Shown: piece after piece, positions 27,064 through 35,998 of the stretch
How the letters are laid out: each line of letters opens with the position of its first letter
Numbering within the stretch: position 1 is the stretch's first letter
Source of the DNA: Bradyrhizobium sp. Tv2a-2
Lineage (GTDB): Bacteria > Pseudomonadota > Alphaproteobacteria > Rhizobiales > Xanthobacteraceae
Direction of reading: 5' to 3'
DNA length: 64,000 nucleotides
Assembly: GCF_000472425.1 (NCBI RefSeq)
Contig: NZ_AXAI01000025.1
Location: 1 to 64,000, forward strand
Program-made: the position numbers and the translations under genes
Notes under the pieces: model-generated
What the model saw: the letters and a program-made list of their open reading frames with translations, nothing else
Told to the model about the DNA's origin: nothing
Database searches by the model: none

Positions 27064-28269
27064 TCATTTCTCCGTTGGAGCCAACATCATTCCCGCCCGG
27101 GTCCAGATACCAAATACTGGGCCTGACAGATTTGGTCGCAAGTCGCGGAATTGGGCGACTGGCTTGCGGTAGCCGTGTCGGTAGACTCTCACTAGAGATC
27201 GATCTTCGTTGGTCACAAACTGAAACGATCCCGTAAAATGTCGACTGAGCAGCGCCATAGTGTTTCTGCTTCGGCACACTGGGCAGCTTTCCAGCGTGCG
27301 GCTGTCGTCGGAGTTGAGAGCAGGCGCAGTCGAGCCCGGGCGCTCGGTCTTCTCATAGTAACCGTCGAGTTCAATCTGTTCGGCGGGGCCAATGGTTCCG
27401 GAGTCGGCTCGCGAGATCAGTTCGTGCATCCGATCTATTTCCGCGTCCCGCCGTTGGCGTTCCCGCATTTCGTCCTCGCGCAGTCTTTGTGCTTGTTGCT
27501 GCTGTTGACGAAAATCATCTGCGCGTTCATCATCGTCTTCCTCCAAAGCCTGTTTGATCGCATCGGCTAGCGAGCCCTGGCTCGAAGTGTAGCTTCTGTC
27601 GGCTGCCTGGCGGTTCATCATCTCGTCGATCACTGCAGACGGGAGATCACTCATCTGATGGACCTTGTCATCGCTGACGTATGTCTCGCCGCCATGCGCG
27701 TCGACATATATCAGACTGGTATAAACAGGTGCCGCTTCTACCCTCCACATCGGGGGATACGGTCCGTCGACGAAACCAAATACCGTGTCATTCAGTGTGC
27801 CGCCGCTCACATAATAATCCACCAGAGTTTCCCGATACTCGAGTCGATGCGGCGCAAACTCCTTCGGAGCGTCATGCTCGATAACATCTTCAATGAAGAG
27901 GACGCCGGACGTACCAGGGTGCGCGTCGACATACCTCTTCGCTTGTGTGCGTCGGAACCCGCGAGACTGCTCGGTTTGGCTATCCGGTCCATAAACATTG
28001 ACGAGAAAGCCGACGGTCCCGTGGGTTGGATCGGTCTCGATTCCGTTGGCCCGCGCCTCCAGCGCTGCTTTGAGATCTTCCGCAGGCGGATCTTGCGAGA
28101 TTCCATTGGACGCGCCATCCGGAGCCCGGTCTGCCACGTGACGCGGCGTCTCGTCCGTTGACGGGTGCGCCGCTGCTAGCCGGCAGATCGCGGCTTGCGT
28201 CGATGGTTGTGGTTCGGCTTGAACTTGCCAGAGAGCAAAAACACTGCATGCTGCGAGTATCATCCGCAT
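27064..28269 (-). CDS. Exported protein of unknown function, 401 aa
   Basis: N-terminal signal peptide (MRMILAACSVFALWQVQA, cleavage near residue 18). The central region (about 75–215) is protein-like, with GTVGFLVNVYGPDS and GGETYVSDDKVHQMSDLPSA. A Gln/Arg/Glu-rich predicted coiled coil is at about 235–290 (DFRQQQQQAQRLREDEMRER), and a CPVC pair near residue 335 lacks a second zinc pair. I do not recognise the family. Its ATG overlaps the stop of the small upstream gene (TGATG), so they are coupled, and an amino-acid-binding-protein pseudogene precedes both. Confidence 0.65.
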   Translation of the reverse strand: MRMILAACSVFALWQVQAEPQPSTQAAICRLAAAHPSTDETPRHVADRAPDGASNGISQDPPAEDLKAALEARANGIETDPTHGTVGFLVNVYGPDSQTEQSRGFRRTQAKRYVDAHPGTSGVLFIEDVIEHDAPKEFAPHRLEYRETLVDYYVSGGTLNDTVFGFVDGPYPPMWRVEAAPVYTSLIYVDAHGGETYVSDDKVHQMSDLPSAVIDEMMNRQAADRSYTSSQGSLADAIKQALEEDDDERADDFRQQQQQAQRLREDEMRERQRRDAEIDRMHELISRADSGTIGPAEQIELDGYYEKTERPGSTAPALNSDDSRTLESCPVCRSRNTMALLSRHFTGSFQFVTNEDRSLVRVYRHGYRKPVAQFRDLRPNLSGPVFGIWTRAGMMLAPTEK

Positions 28270-28547
28270 CAGAAATCACCCTTGAATGATAGGTTCCGGA
28301 GCTCGGGCGGAAGAACACGCATAAGTTGAGCGGCGGGAACCTGGTACCGGTGCTCTCCAGCACTCAGACAGAATAGTATCAGCCAAAGGTCACGCGGCGC
28401 GTTTGGCGGTACTTCGCCAATAGGTACGGACGTTTCCCCTTGCACACCCGCGGAATGGAAGAGAGCCGCGAAAAGGGATGCGAGGCCCACAAAGAACACG
28501 AGCAACGCGCTGTTTCTAGGGTTGAGAAGACGTTTCATCGATTTCAA
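28269..28547 (-). CDS. Small membrane-anchored protein, 92 aa
   Basis: One hydrophobic segment at residues about 12–32 (SALLVFFVGLASLFAALFHS), then a soluble part (PRDLWLILFCLSAGEHRYQV, LMRVLPPELRNLSFKGDF). It is probably anchored to the inner membrane or carries an uncleaved signal. It is coupled by TGATG overlap to the 401-aa exported protein. No known family. Confidence 0.55.
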   Translation of the reverse strand: MKSMKRLLNPRNSALLVFFVGLASLFAALFHSAGVQGETSVPIGEVPPNAPRDLWLILFCLSAGEHRYQVPAAQLMRVLPPELRNLSFKGDF

Positions 28548-28588
28548 TCATTCGCAGTTGTGCCGGAGATGTCCAGGCGAGGGCTTTG

Positions 28589-29694
28589 TCATTCGACTGG
28601 CTCAACATTGTTGTGTCGCCAGCGGTAGATCATAAAGCCGGGAGCTGCATGGTCGCCTTTTACGTTGAATCGAACCGTGCCGAGGACGGTTTCGATTGCC
28701 TGGCAACGAAGCGTAGCCGCGACTGGCATGCCGTCGAATGTGCCTGACCGCTTGACCGGGTCTGCCCATGCCTGGATAGCGGCATAAGTATCGAGCGTGT
28801 AGCGTCCTGCCGAGACCTTGGAAGCGTGAGCTTAGCGACGGCGTCTGACGCTTTAGCGTTCCTGGTCGGATCGGGCACGAAAGTGGACAGCGTACCGTTC
28901 GCTGCCTCGCTCGCGATACTCCAAAATTCATTTCTCATCCGCGGATCGTTGCCCGTGACCATAAAATCCGCGCTCGCTTCTGCGGCCTGGCCTACGATCA
29001 AGCCGATCCCGGCGTAATAGCCGGCGATGTGCGCGATCTGAACGCCTTCGCTCTTCATCCTCAAGACTGAGGCCACGTAATCCGTCCCGCCGGCCACGTA
29101 GCTTTGCCGCATGACGTATTTTGTGCCCGCTTCCTGAAGACGTGAGGCGACGACATCGGCAATCCTTTTGCCCGCCGTGCGCTTATCATCCAGGACGGCA
29201 ATCTTCGCGTCTGGGTAATGCCTGAGGATGTCCTCGGCTGCGACGGCCCCCTGTCGCTCGTCACACCCGCAGATCCGAAAGCCGGTCTTCAGACCTCGTT
29301 CCGTCAATTGTCGACTGCTTGACGCCGGTGAAATCTGGGCCAGTGCCGCATCAGCGTAGACATCGGAGGCTGGACTCAAGGAAGCGGAACAAAAAGGACC
29401 AACGACCAACTTGACGTCTTCCATCGTCAGTTGATCGGAAGCAGCGACGACCTGTTTGGGATCACACGTGTCGTCCGCCACCCTCAATATCCCTGTGCTA
29501 GGAAGTAATCCAGAAGCATTTGATGCTTCAGCGGCGGTCACCGTTCCATCGCGCATCTGTGCGCCGAGCGCCGCGGCGCTTCCAGTCATCGGACCGGCCA
29601 CAGCAATGTTGACGTGAACGGCGCCCGCAGTTGGCGTCAACATAGAAGCGAATATGGCTGCACTGGCGAAGGAAAAGATGCGAGTATTGCACAT
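28589..29694 (-). pseudogene. Branched-chain-amino-acid-type ABC substrate-binding protein, one frameshift
   Basis: The first 290 residues are a LivK-like periplasmic binding protein: signal peptide (IFSFASAAIFASMLTPTAGA), VNIAVAGPMTGSAAALGAQM, DDTCDPKQVVAASDQLT, and a second lobe with PDAKIAVLDDKRTAGKRIAD. A single-base shift near 28833 puts the last 80 codons (VSAGRYTLDTYAAIQAWAD, then ETVLGTVRFNVKGDH) into another frame, ending at 28589. No permease or ATPase genes are near. Either a recent pseudogene or a sequencing error; if intact it would bind amino acids, amides or similar ligands. Confidence 0.75.
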
Positions 29695-29765
29695 GCGGAG
29701 CGTTCGACTGTGACCCGTGACGGAGATCAATCTTGTTGCGCTTCGGATCGTTGAGACAACGTTGA

Positions 29766-30350
29766 TCACAAGAGGACGCCGGCTTCGGCGGAGCGGCTCG
29801 TCCAGGGTGCGCACACAGGCAGCCACCGATCGTCAGTGAGATGTGTCGCTGACCCCACAGCATCGGAGCCGGCGCAAGTCGCGTGCGGACCCCGCCACGT
29901 TGCCTCCACTCTGATCCCGCGGGTCCCGCTATTTAACCGGACTGCCTGCAGGGCCCCGGCTGAGCGCGTCGTCTGGCGCGGTGTGCATGTCGCGTCATGC
30001 CGATGCATGGGTGAACCCGTCCCGGTACCAAGCCCGACTGCGAAACTGGCGCTGTCGATTGAATTCAGCGGTCGATCGTTGGGTTCGCGGACTCTGCGGT
30101 TGGCCTCCAATGCGGCTGAGATCGTCCGTGGCTTCACGACCCCGTCCGTTCCCACTATGGCTCTCCTGAGCGGGTGCTCGGGCAGCAGAACAGTGCCTTG
30201 GGCCACCATCCCGGAAGTGCCGTCGACCACTAAACGGTTGACACGACATATTACCCGCAGGGAGTTCGATCCGTAGTCGGTGAGAGAACCGGAAGTGCCA
30301 TCTATATAGTCGACGCCGAGTACCAACTTATGAAGCCCAGCAGTTGTCAT
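29766..30350 (-). CDS. Unknown protein behind a MerR-type promoter
   Basis: A 194-aa frame. The first 125 residues are protein-like (LHKLVLGVDYIDGTSGSLTD, NRLVVDGTSGMVAQGTVLLP). The rest is Arg/Thr/Ser-rich and could be read-through after a frameshift. No domain recognised. The ATG at 30350 is about 75 bp downstream of a 19-bp-spacer promoter element shared with nolA, which is the main reason to take the gene seriously. Confidence 0.4.
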   Translation of the reverse strand: MTTAGLHKLVLGVDYIDGTSGSLTDYGSNSLRVICRVNRLVVDGTSGMVAQGTVLLPEHPLRRAIVGTDGVVKPRTISAALEANRRVREPNDRPLNSIDSASFAVGLGTGTGSPMHRHDATCTPRQTTRSAGALQAVRLNSGTRGIRVEATWRGPHATCAGSDAVGSATHLTDDRWLPVCAPWTSRSAEAGVLL

Positions 30351-30425
30351 TGTTTTTCCCCGGCGTGACGTGCCCTTGGCCAGAGCCGCCCTCTGTCGCT
30401 TACCGATCGATGCCTCTGGTCGCTG

Positions 30426-30456
30426 ATGGTACAATCTGACGTTACGTGCGTTTCAA
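30426..30456 (-). promoter_or_regulatory. MerR-type (NolA-like) promoter element
   Basis: On the minus strand: TTGAAA, 19-bp spacer with dyad CACGTAACGT, then TACCAT. It closely matches the element in front of nolA and points into the gene at 29766–30350. Confidence 0.55.
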
Positions 30457-30642
30457 GTCTGATCCGCCCGCCACCCCGCAGGATCATTTCAAACTTTGTG
30501 GGCGATGAAAGACAGGAGACGCAGCTAGCGGAAAGTGCGGGGGAGGAACATGGTGCGAAACAGCACCCGCAACTCAATGTCTCATGTCGTGTGATGTAAG
30601 ATGGAGAGAGCAAGGAGGGGCGTGCACGCGGGTCCGGTCGCG

Positions 30643-31356
30643 TCAACACGGCCGATCATTCAAGGCGGCAAGTGCCAGATCGAGATATTGCATCAGGTTC
30701 GGGTCCCAGCCAGCCAAACTGCGTGGCGCGCTCAATCGGGCAAGAACCTTTAATAATCTGGAGACCGTCGGATCGACGCCCGCGATTTCGGTGATCAGCG
30801 ATCGCGCCTGCAGCGCGACAGCGTTCGCTCGTTCACAGCAAGGCTGCTCGCCCCTATCCATGCAGCCACGCAATTCATCGCGGATCTCCCGCCACCTTTC
30901 CTCTCGAACCGCATCTGGGGCACATGTGCAGCGGCGCGCCTGAGGGCGCTTCTCAGCCCGCGACATCGCATCCAGAGTGGCAGGCAGTTCGTCAACACTG
31001 ACATTTGTTTCGCCCTGAGTCGTCATGTCACGCAGGCGATCACGCAGCAGCGTCGCCCGAGCGACCTGAACCTCTATCCGCTCTAAATGCTTTCGCAATA
31101 GATCGGTAAGCGAAATGCGGCCCTCCATCGCTCTGTGGATCTCATGGAGCGAGAAGCCAAGTTCACGTAGCGCACGAATTTGATAAACGCGCTTGATGCT
31201 TTCGCGGTCATATATACGATGACCGCCGTCCGTGCGCTCGGACGCGGCCAACAATCCCGTGTGCTCATAGTGATGCAGGGTGCGTACCGTTACACCGGCA
31301 GCCTCCGCAAGTTCTCCAATGCGCCATCGACGCCTTCGTGGTGTAGGTCTGATCAT
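30643..31356 (-). CDS. nolA: NolA, MerR-family nodulation regulator
   Basis: 237 aa, the length of B. japonicum NolA. Residues about 10–80 are a MerR winged helix: RWRIGELAEAAGVTVRTLHHY, EHTGLLAASERTDGGHRIYD, then LRELGFSLHEIHRAMEG. A long helix follows, and the C-terminal region is typical of NolA, with several cysteines (RRCTCAP, CMDRGEQPCC) and PRSLAGWDPNLMQYLDLALA. NolA controls genotype-specific nodulation and in B. japonicum acts through nodD2. Internal Met77 and Met111 may allow the shorter NolA2/NolA3 forms known there. The frame opens 12 codons earlier, but those overlap the likely promoter. Confidence 0.93.
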   Translation of the reverse strand: MIRPTPRRRRWRIGELAEAAGVTVRTLHHYEHTGLLAASERTDGGHRIYDRESIKRVYQIRALRELGFSLHEIHRAMEGRISLTDLLRKHLERIEVQVARATLLRDRLRDMTTQGETNVSVDELPATLDAMSRAEKRPQARRCTCAPDAVREERWREIRDELRGCMDRGEQPCCERANAVALQARSLITEIAGVDPTVSRLLKVLARLSAPRSLAGWDPNLMQYLDLALAALNDRPC

Positions 31357-31372
31357 GATGTGTCTATTTCCA

Positions 31373-31403
31373 AGCCTACAACCTGACGTCACGTGAGATT
31401 CAA
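31373..31403 (-). promoter_or_regulatory. nolA promoter with 19-bp spacer (MerR-type)
   Basis: On the minus strand TTGAAT and TAGGCT are separated by 19 bp that contain the dyad CACGTGACGT. Overlong spacers of this kind are activated by MerR-family dimers, so NolA is likely to control its own gene. The predicted transcript start lies only about 10 bp before the ATG at 31356. Confidence 0.6.
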
Positions 31404-31470
31404 GCTAATTCAATGGGCTAGCTTGAACCTTCTTGGGTTTTGGTTGTCTAGCGCTCAGATCGCCGCTCGC

Positions 31471-31680
31471 TCAGGCGGCAGACGCAATGGCGCCCATCAA
31501 GTTCATTAGGGATCCCAACCCTGCTTCACCGGAAGCTGCACGTTGAAGAATGAGCTGAGCAATTGCCGTGCGATTTTCTGGGGTGCGCATCGATGCAGGC
31601 AATGCGGCAATTGCTTCATCGAAAATCGTTCCCAACAGTGAGAGGTCTTCTGGATCATAGACACCGCTGTGTCGTTGCAA
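31471..31680 (-). CDS. Small conserved-looking protein, 69 aa
   Basis: TTG start with a strong GGAGG box at good spacing. The sequence YDPEDLSLLGTIFDEAIAAL, then RTPENRTAIAQLILQRAASGE, reads as two or three helices. Compact, well-formed small proteins of this kind occur widely in Bradyrhizobium, but I know no function. It lies upstream of nolA on the same strand. Confidence 0.6.
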   Translation of the reverse strand: MQRHSGVYDPEDLSLLGTIFDEAIAALPASMRTPENRTAIAQLILQRAASGEAGLGSLMNLMGAIASAA

Positions 31681-32937
31681 TGCTCGCCTCCGTGTTTATC
31701 ATTGCGCGATAGCGCGCAGGTGACGCAGGTGACCAAGGCGTTTGGCTGCGGTAGGGCCAAAACAAGACAGAGTTGCGGCGTACACCAAGAACACGGCAAC
31801 GCTGCTCTAGTGAGGCCGTCGCGCAACAGAGCCGCGTCGCGCGTTTGCCTGGTGGTTGCGTTGCGAATATCGAGCCGGCTTTTGGAATTATGTGCGTACG
31901 TGCGGTGATGCAACCAGCAAGAATGGTGCGAGAGAAAAGATCGCTTTTGCTAAAACGTGCCATTCGAATCTGAGCAATAATTCCAAACGACGAGAGTAGC
32001 CGCTGCGTTGATAAGCGGCCGGAGCACATAGGAAAGCAATCTCCGAGAATTGGTAGGTGCAGGACACCCGGCGTGTCATTTACAATTTGCGTGATCGTTG
32101 GCTTGCCGGACCGAGACCCGACCTAGGCACGGAGTTGCGCTCGCGTAGGTCCAGAATTCACGGAGGTCCTGAACAACATGGCGGTGATTATCCAGTCCTG
32201 CTGCGCATTGCGCGTTCTTGCGCTGGACTCAAGTTGAGCAGTTATGAGCTTACCTGTCAGTAGCTTGAGCAGTTGAGCTGCCGCGGGTGAGCTCTGCAAT
32301 CAGCTCGATGCGGCGCCTAAGGTGCTCGATACGTAGGACGATGCCTGTAGGGTCCGCATTGACGAGCGCGAGGGAGTGATTCGCTGGCGGGTTTACGCTT
32401 AGCTCCAGTCGGGACTACCGAGATGATCGGATGCCATGTTCGCGCCGCTGCGTCCAAGGTCTCGACGCGTGCCTTAAGATGTTTCGCCGATCAAGGCTGC
32501 TCCTACGATGCAGCTGACTGCATATGATGCAAATCAGGCACTCGAGAGCCGCTCTTTCCGAACCACGCCCATGGTTCAGCACTTTGAGCGTTTTCAGATC
32601 GCGACTGCATCGTTGGCTACAATGGGCCGTAGGGGGCGACCACGAAAGAGTACCAAGAAAACCCGGTGTTCTAGCAGGAAACGAGGCTGAAGGACTTATT
32701 GTGGGAAATCCTCTTCTCTTAACGTCGCGCGGCGGCGAAGGGATGTCGGAATGGACGGTGTTTTGCATGCCGGATCCATTTCCACCGCCGGCTATCGCGG
32801 TTGTCGCCTCAGGATAATCGCGCGCCATTACAAGCTGAAAAGGCTGTGAACTGCATCGTGGCAGATATCGCTACAAAAATGTCGCGCCGTTGGGTGGTGG
32901 GCACCTTGACCATAATTTGGATCGTCGGAGCGCGAGC
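31681..32937. other. Gap between nodD2 and the small gene near nolA
   Basis: About 1.25 kb without an intact gene. A minus-strand run at about 32265–32415 (NHSLALVNADPTGIVLRIEH, then RRRIELIAELTRG) is clearly protein-like but lacks a start, so it is probably the 3' remnant of a small gene. Confidence 0.35.
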
Positions 32938-33855
32938 TCACAGACGGGAATCGATGCGAGACGCCTCATCCAGTAAGATCCGCCGCATCCAGATGCTTGC
33001 CGGGTCTGCGTTGTGCAGGGTGGGCCATTGGACGGCCTCGGTGAAAGCGGGAAGGGTCAGTGGCGGCTCGACGATCCGCAAAGGCGTCGTCCTTGCGAAA
33101 TGCTTGGCTAGCCTTGCTGGCATGGTGGCAATCCGATCGGTTCCGCATAGCATAGGCGGGATCATGTTGGTGCCCTGGACCACGACCTCAATGCGCCGTT
33201 TCAGTCCCTGCTCGTGCAAGCACCATTCCTCGATGGAGGGCCTCTGCGTCGGCCCAAACCTCGCCGCAACGTGCCCCATGGACGTGTATCGCTCGAACGT
33301 CAGATCGGCCGACATTTTCTTGTTCAAACGGCAGCCCACGCACACCAGTGTTTCTTCGAACAATGCCGCTTTGGGATGCGCGCTTGACATAAACAACTCC
33401 GGCAGAATCAGGAAATCAACTTCGCCGCGCCTGAGAAGCTCATCGGGCTCGTCGGCGAGTGGTAGTAATTCGAAGCCGACAGCGGGGGCCTCTCGCGCAA
33501 CCCGGTCTACGATGTTTCGAAAAAACACCACCGTCATGAAATCCGAAACGATGATCCTGAAGCGGCGATCCGATTCCGCCGGCTTGAACATGTTGCAGGA
33601 GATAATCGAGAGCTGGATGTGCGCCAAGGCCTCGCGAATCGGTGCCGCAAGTCCTTCGGCGCGCGGCGTCGGAACGAGTTCGCGGCCCCTCATCGTAAAT
33701 AGTTCGTCTCGAAAATACGCGCGCAGCCGCGAGACCGCGGCGCTCATGGCCGGCTGCGTCAAGTTAATGCTTCGCGCCGCTGCTGTAAGATTGCGCTCTG
33801 TCATCAGGGCGTCGAGCGCGACCAGGAGATTGAGGTCAAGTCCTTTAAATCGCAC
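32938..33855 (-). CDS. nodD2: NodD2, LysR-family nodulation regulator
   Basis: 305 aa from a GTG at 33855; the usual NodD N-terminus RFKGLDLNLLVALDALMTER follows directly. The helix-turn-helix is LTAAARSINLTQPAMSAAVS at about 20–40. The effector domain contains FRIIVSDFMTVVF and MIPPMLCGTDRIATMPARLA, as in flavonoid-sensing NodD. It is a close paralogue of the NodD at 34594–35538. Its place between nolA and nodD1 is that of nodD2 in B. japonicum, where NodD2 acts mainly as a repressor of nod genes. A MerR-type promoter element at 34298–34328 points at it, consistent with control by NolA. Confidence 0.92.
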   Translation of the reverse strand: MRFKGLDLNLLVALDALMTERNLTAAARSINLTQPAMSAAVSRLRAYFRDELFTMRGRELVPTPRAEGLAAPIREALAHIQLSIISCNMFKPAESDRRFRIIVSDFMTVVFFRNIVDRVAREAPAVGFELLPLADEPDELLRRGEVDFLILPELFMSSAHPKAALFEETLVCVGCRLNKKMSADLTFERYTSMGHVAARFGPTQRPSIEEWCLHEQGLKRRIEVVVQGTNMIPPMLCGTDRIATMPARLAKHFARTTPLRIVEPPLTLPAFTEAVQWPTLHNADPASIWMRRILLDEASRIDSRL

Positions 33856-34297
33856 CTGTCGTGCTCCCTCTGATGGTTGTGCGTCGCATGCATTGAGCAA
33901 CGACAAATATCCCGACGGATGGTTTCACTCTCTTTGCCGGGAGCGCTCAAAGCATGGAACGGAAAATGGTTCCCTTTGCCGCGCCGTTGCCCCGTCACCG
34001 CCAACCTCCGGACCGAGGCTGTCAGGCTCGATACGGTTCAACAACGACTTGCTTGTGCTGTGGTCGGTTCTCTCGCATTCGTCACGAGCGTGTTCGGTGA
34101 CCCGCAGGAGCATGAGACGGCAGTATCGGGCGCCTCGTCGCTTCAGTACGCATTCGTCGCGCTCTAGCAAGTACGGGAAGCCTCAAGATCATTCGCAGTC
34201 GGCTCGTTGCGTTGCTGGCGGTCCGCGCATGCGGTTTCTTGTCGATTGTCTCCATGTCTGCGTGGTGTCGCGATGGTCGTACGCGAATTGCAGAGCC
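33856..34297. other. Long nodD2 leader region
   Basis: About 440 bp between the MerR-type element and the nodD2 start. On the minus strand a short frame begins METIDKKPHARTASNATSRL and ends after about 57 codons; it could be a leader peptide or a remnant. Nothing else recognised. Confidence 0.35.
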
Positions 34298-34328
34298 TGC
34301 CTACAACCTGACGCAGCGTGCGATTCAA
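34298..34328 (-). promoter_or_regulatory. MerR-type (NolA-like) promoter element upstream of nodD2
   Basis: On the minus strand TTGAAT, 19-bp spacer with core CGCACGCTGCG, then TAGGCA. The core is identical to the orphan element at 18348–18378. It faces nodD2 about 440 bp away with no intact gene between. NolA-dependent activation of nodD2 is established in B. japonicum, which fits. Confidence 0.6.
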
Positions 34329-34593
34329 GCCATTTTATTAGATCGGTGGAAATTCATCCCAATCCGCGCATCGGCGAGATGAATTGTCTGGTTCGCGACG
34401 CCTCGGCAGGAAATGAGCCTCACGCCGAAGTGTGGTCCCGCCACTCAACTTGCTCATCTCGCCCGGCCAGCGATATTTTGCGGCAGCCGTCGCGAGATGA
34501 TGCGCTAAGGTCCGCTACGGCTTCATAGAAAGGGTAGTGCCCCTGATTGGTGGAACCGATGGGCCGTGTTTGGCTGAGGTCCTCTCAGGCAAA

Positions 34594-35538
34594 TCAACAC
34601 CTCCTGCGGGTTTTATTGGGTTCATACGGAGCACTCATTTGTGAGGCTTCCTCGAGCAAGATCCGGCGCATCCAAATGCTTGCGGGATCCGTATTGTGAC
34701 CGGCAGGCCATTGAGCAGCTTCGGCAAATTTAGGAAGGGGCAGCGGAAGTTCGACAATCTTTAACGGCATCGTCGCCGAGAAATGCTGCGCGAGCCTTGA
34801 TGGCATGGTTGCAATACGACGGGTGCCCAAGAGCATAGGTGGGATCATGCTAAAGCCTTGCACCGCGACATCGATCCGCCGCTTAACTCCGTGTTCTAGC
34901 AAAAACCATTCTTCAATCGAGGGCCTTAGCGTCCGTCCGAACCTGGCCGCAACGTGCCCCATCGACATGTATTTCTCGAATGTCAGTTGACGGGAAATGT
35001 GCTTGTTCGTCTGGCAGCCAACACAGACAAGTGTTTCTTCGAATAGTGCTGCCTTGGGATGAACGTTCGACATAAACAGTTCAGGTAGGATAAGAAAATC
35101 GACATCGCCGCGCCGGAGAAGCTCACTTGGGTCCTCGGCGAGTGGTAACAGTTCGAAACTCACTGCGGGAGCTTCGAGCGCGATGCGGTCCACAACCTTC
35201 TTTAAGAATACGACGGTCATGAAGTCGGAGAGGATTATCCTGAACCGCCGATTCGATTGCGCCGGATCAAACGTATCTGGTGATATAATGCAAAGCTGGA
35301 TGTGAACCAGTGCCTCGCGAATAGGGCCCGCAAGGCTTTCCGCGCGCGACGTCGGGACAAGCTCGCGCCCCTTCATTGTAAACAGTTCGTCCTCAAAATA
35401 AGCGCGCATGCGGGCGACTGCGGCGCTCATCGCTGGCTGGCTCAGGTTGATGCTGCGTGCCGCAGCCGTGAGATTGCGCTCGGTCATCAGAGCGTCGAGC
35501 GCGACGAGAAGGTTAAGATCGAGGCCGTTGAAGCGCAT
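34594..35538 (-). CDS. nodD1: NodD1, LysR-family flavonoid-responsive activator
   Basis: 314 aa beginning MRFNGLDLNLLVALDALMTE. The helix-turn-helix is LTAAARSINLSQPAMSAAVA. The effector domain shows FRIILSDFMTVVFLKKVVDR, ALFEETLVCVGCQTNKHISR and MIPPMLLGTRRIATMPSRLA. NodD1 binds the nod box and, with host isoflavones, activates the nod operon. The start codon lies 12 bp from the divergent nod box, the arrangement of B. japonicum nodD1, so it probably also controls its own expression. Confidence 0.95.
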   Translation of the reverse strand: MRFNGLDLNLLVALDALMTERNLTAAARSINLSQPAMSAAVARMRAYFEDELFTMKGRELVPTSRAESLAGPIREALVHIQLCIISPDTFDPAQSNRRFRIILSDFMTVVFLKKVVDRIALEAPAVSFELLPLAEDPSELLRRGDVDFLILPELFMSNVHPKAALFEETLVCVGCQTNKHISRQLTFEKYMSMGHVAARFGRTLRPSIEEWFLLEHGVKRRIDVAVQGFSMIPPMLLGTRRIATMPSRLAQHFSATMPLKIVELPLPLPKFAEAAQWPAGHNTDPASIWMRRILLEEASQMSAPYEPNKTRRRC

Positions 35539-35549
35539 TGTTCCGATTT

Positions 35550-35597
35550 ATCCGTGAGCTGGATGCGTTCCATCCAAACAATCGATTTTACCAATTT
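35550..35597 (+). promoter_or_regulatory. nod box
   Basis: A 48-bp nod box. The first half, ATC-N9-GAT, starts at 35550; the second half has ATCCAAACAATCGAT followed by TTTACCAAT, close to the rhizobial consensus. Both LysR-type ATC-N9-GAT motifs are intact. It lies between nodD1 and the nodYABCSUIJ operon and should be the NodD-binding promoter for the whole nod operon; no second nod box was seen before nodZ. Confidence 0.95.
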
Positions 35598-35998
35598 CTC
35601 GAAAAGAGAGTAGCAAACGTCAGTTTAGTAACATTGAACTGGGGCATACCCGAATGGCCGTCGATCGTTGCTCTGGCTCTGAAATAAGCTCTCAGTCGTA
35701 CGCCAAGTATCGCGCGAGGTGCATCTCGACGTCGCTCGCGTTCTTCAGCGGCGGGCCCGTCGCGGCTCGTCCCACCGCGACACGGCAGGCGTGCGCACCG
35801 TCGCGTAGGCGCTTACGACCGACATACCCTCGTATGGTGGTGTCAACCCTTGTTATATCGTGCGCTTACCTCCGTACGATTGAGCGAGCGCTGGGGCGCC
35901 CCTTACCTTCGCAGCCGATCCGGGGTCGATCGCAGGCGTCAAAGGCCTCCGTGCGGCTGACCGGTTCGCGTGAGAGTGTGAGTGAAGCCGGGTGTAAG

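Noticed and set aside
29811..29825. GG-N10-GC on the minus strand before the frameshifted amino-acid-binding protein
   Set aside because: Only the invariant GG and GC match; the TTGC and CACG parts do not, and such matches are frequent by chance in GC-rich DNA.
29836..30276. 146-codon plus-strand frame
   Set aside because: It overlaps the minus-strand gene that has the MerR-type promoter; composition is shadow-like.
32801..34528. 575-codon plus-strand frame opposite nodD2
   Set aside because: It is antisense to nodD2, which has clear LysR/NodD motifs. The plus frame is Arg/Ser-rich with no domain.
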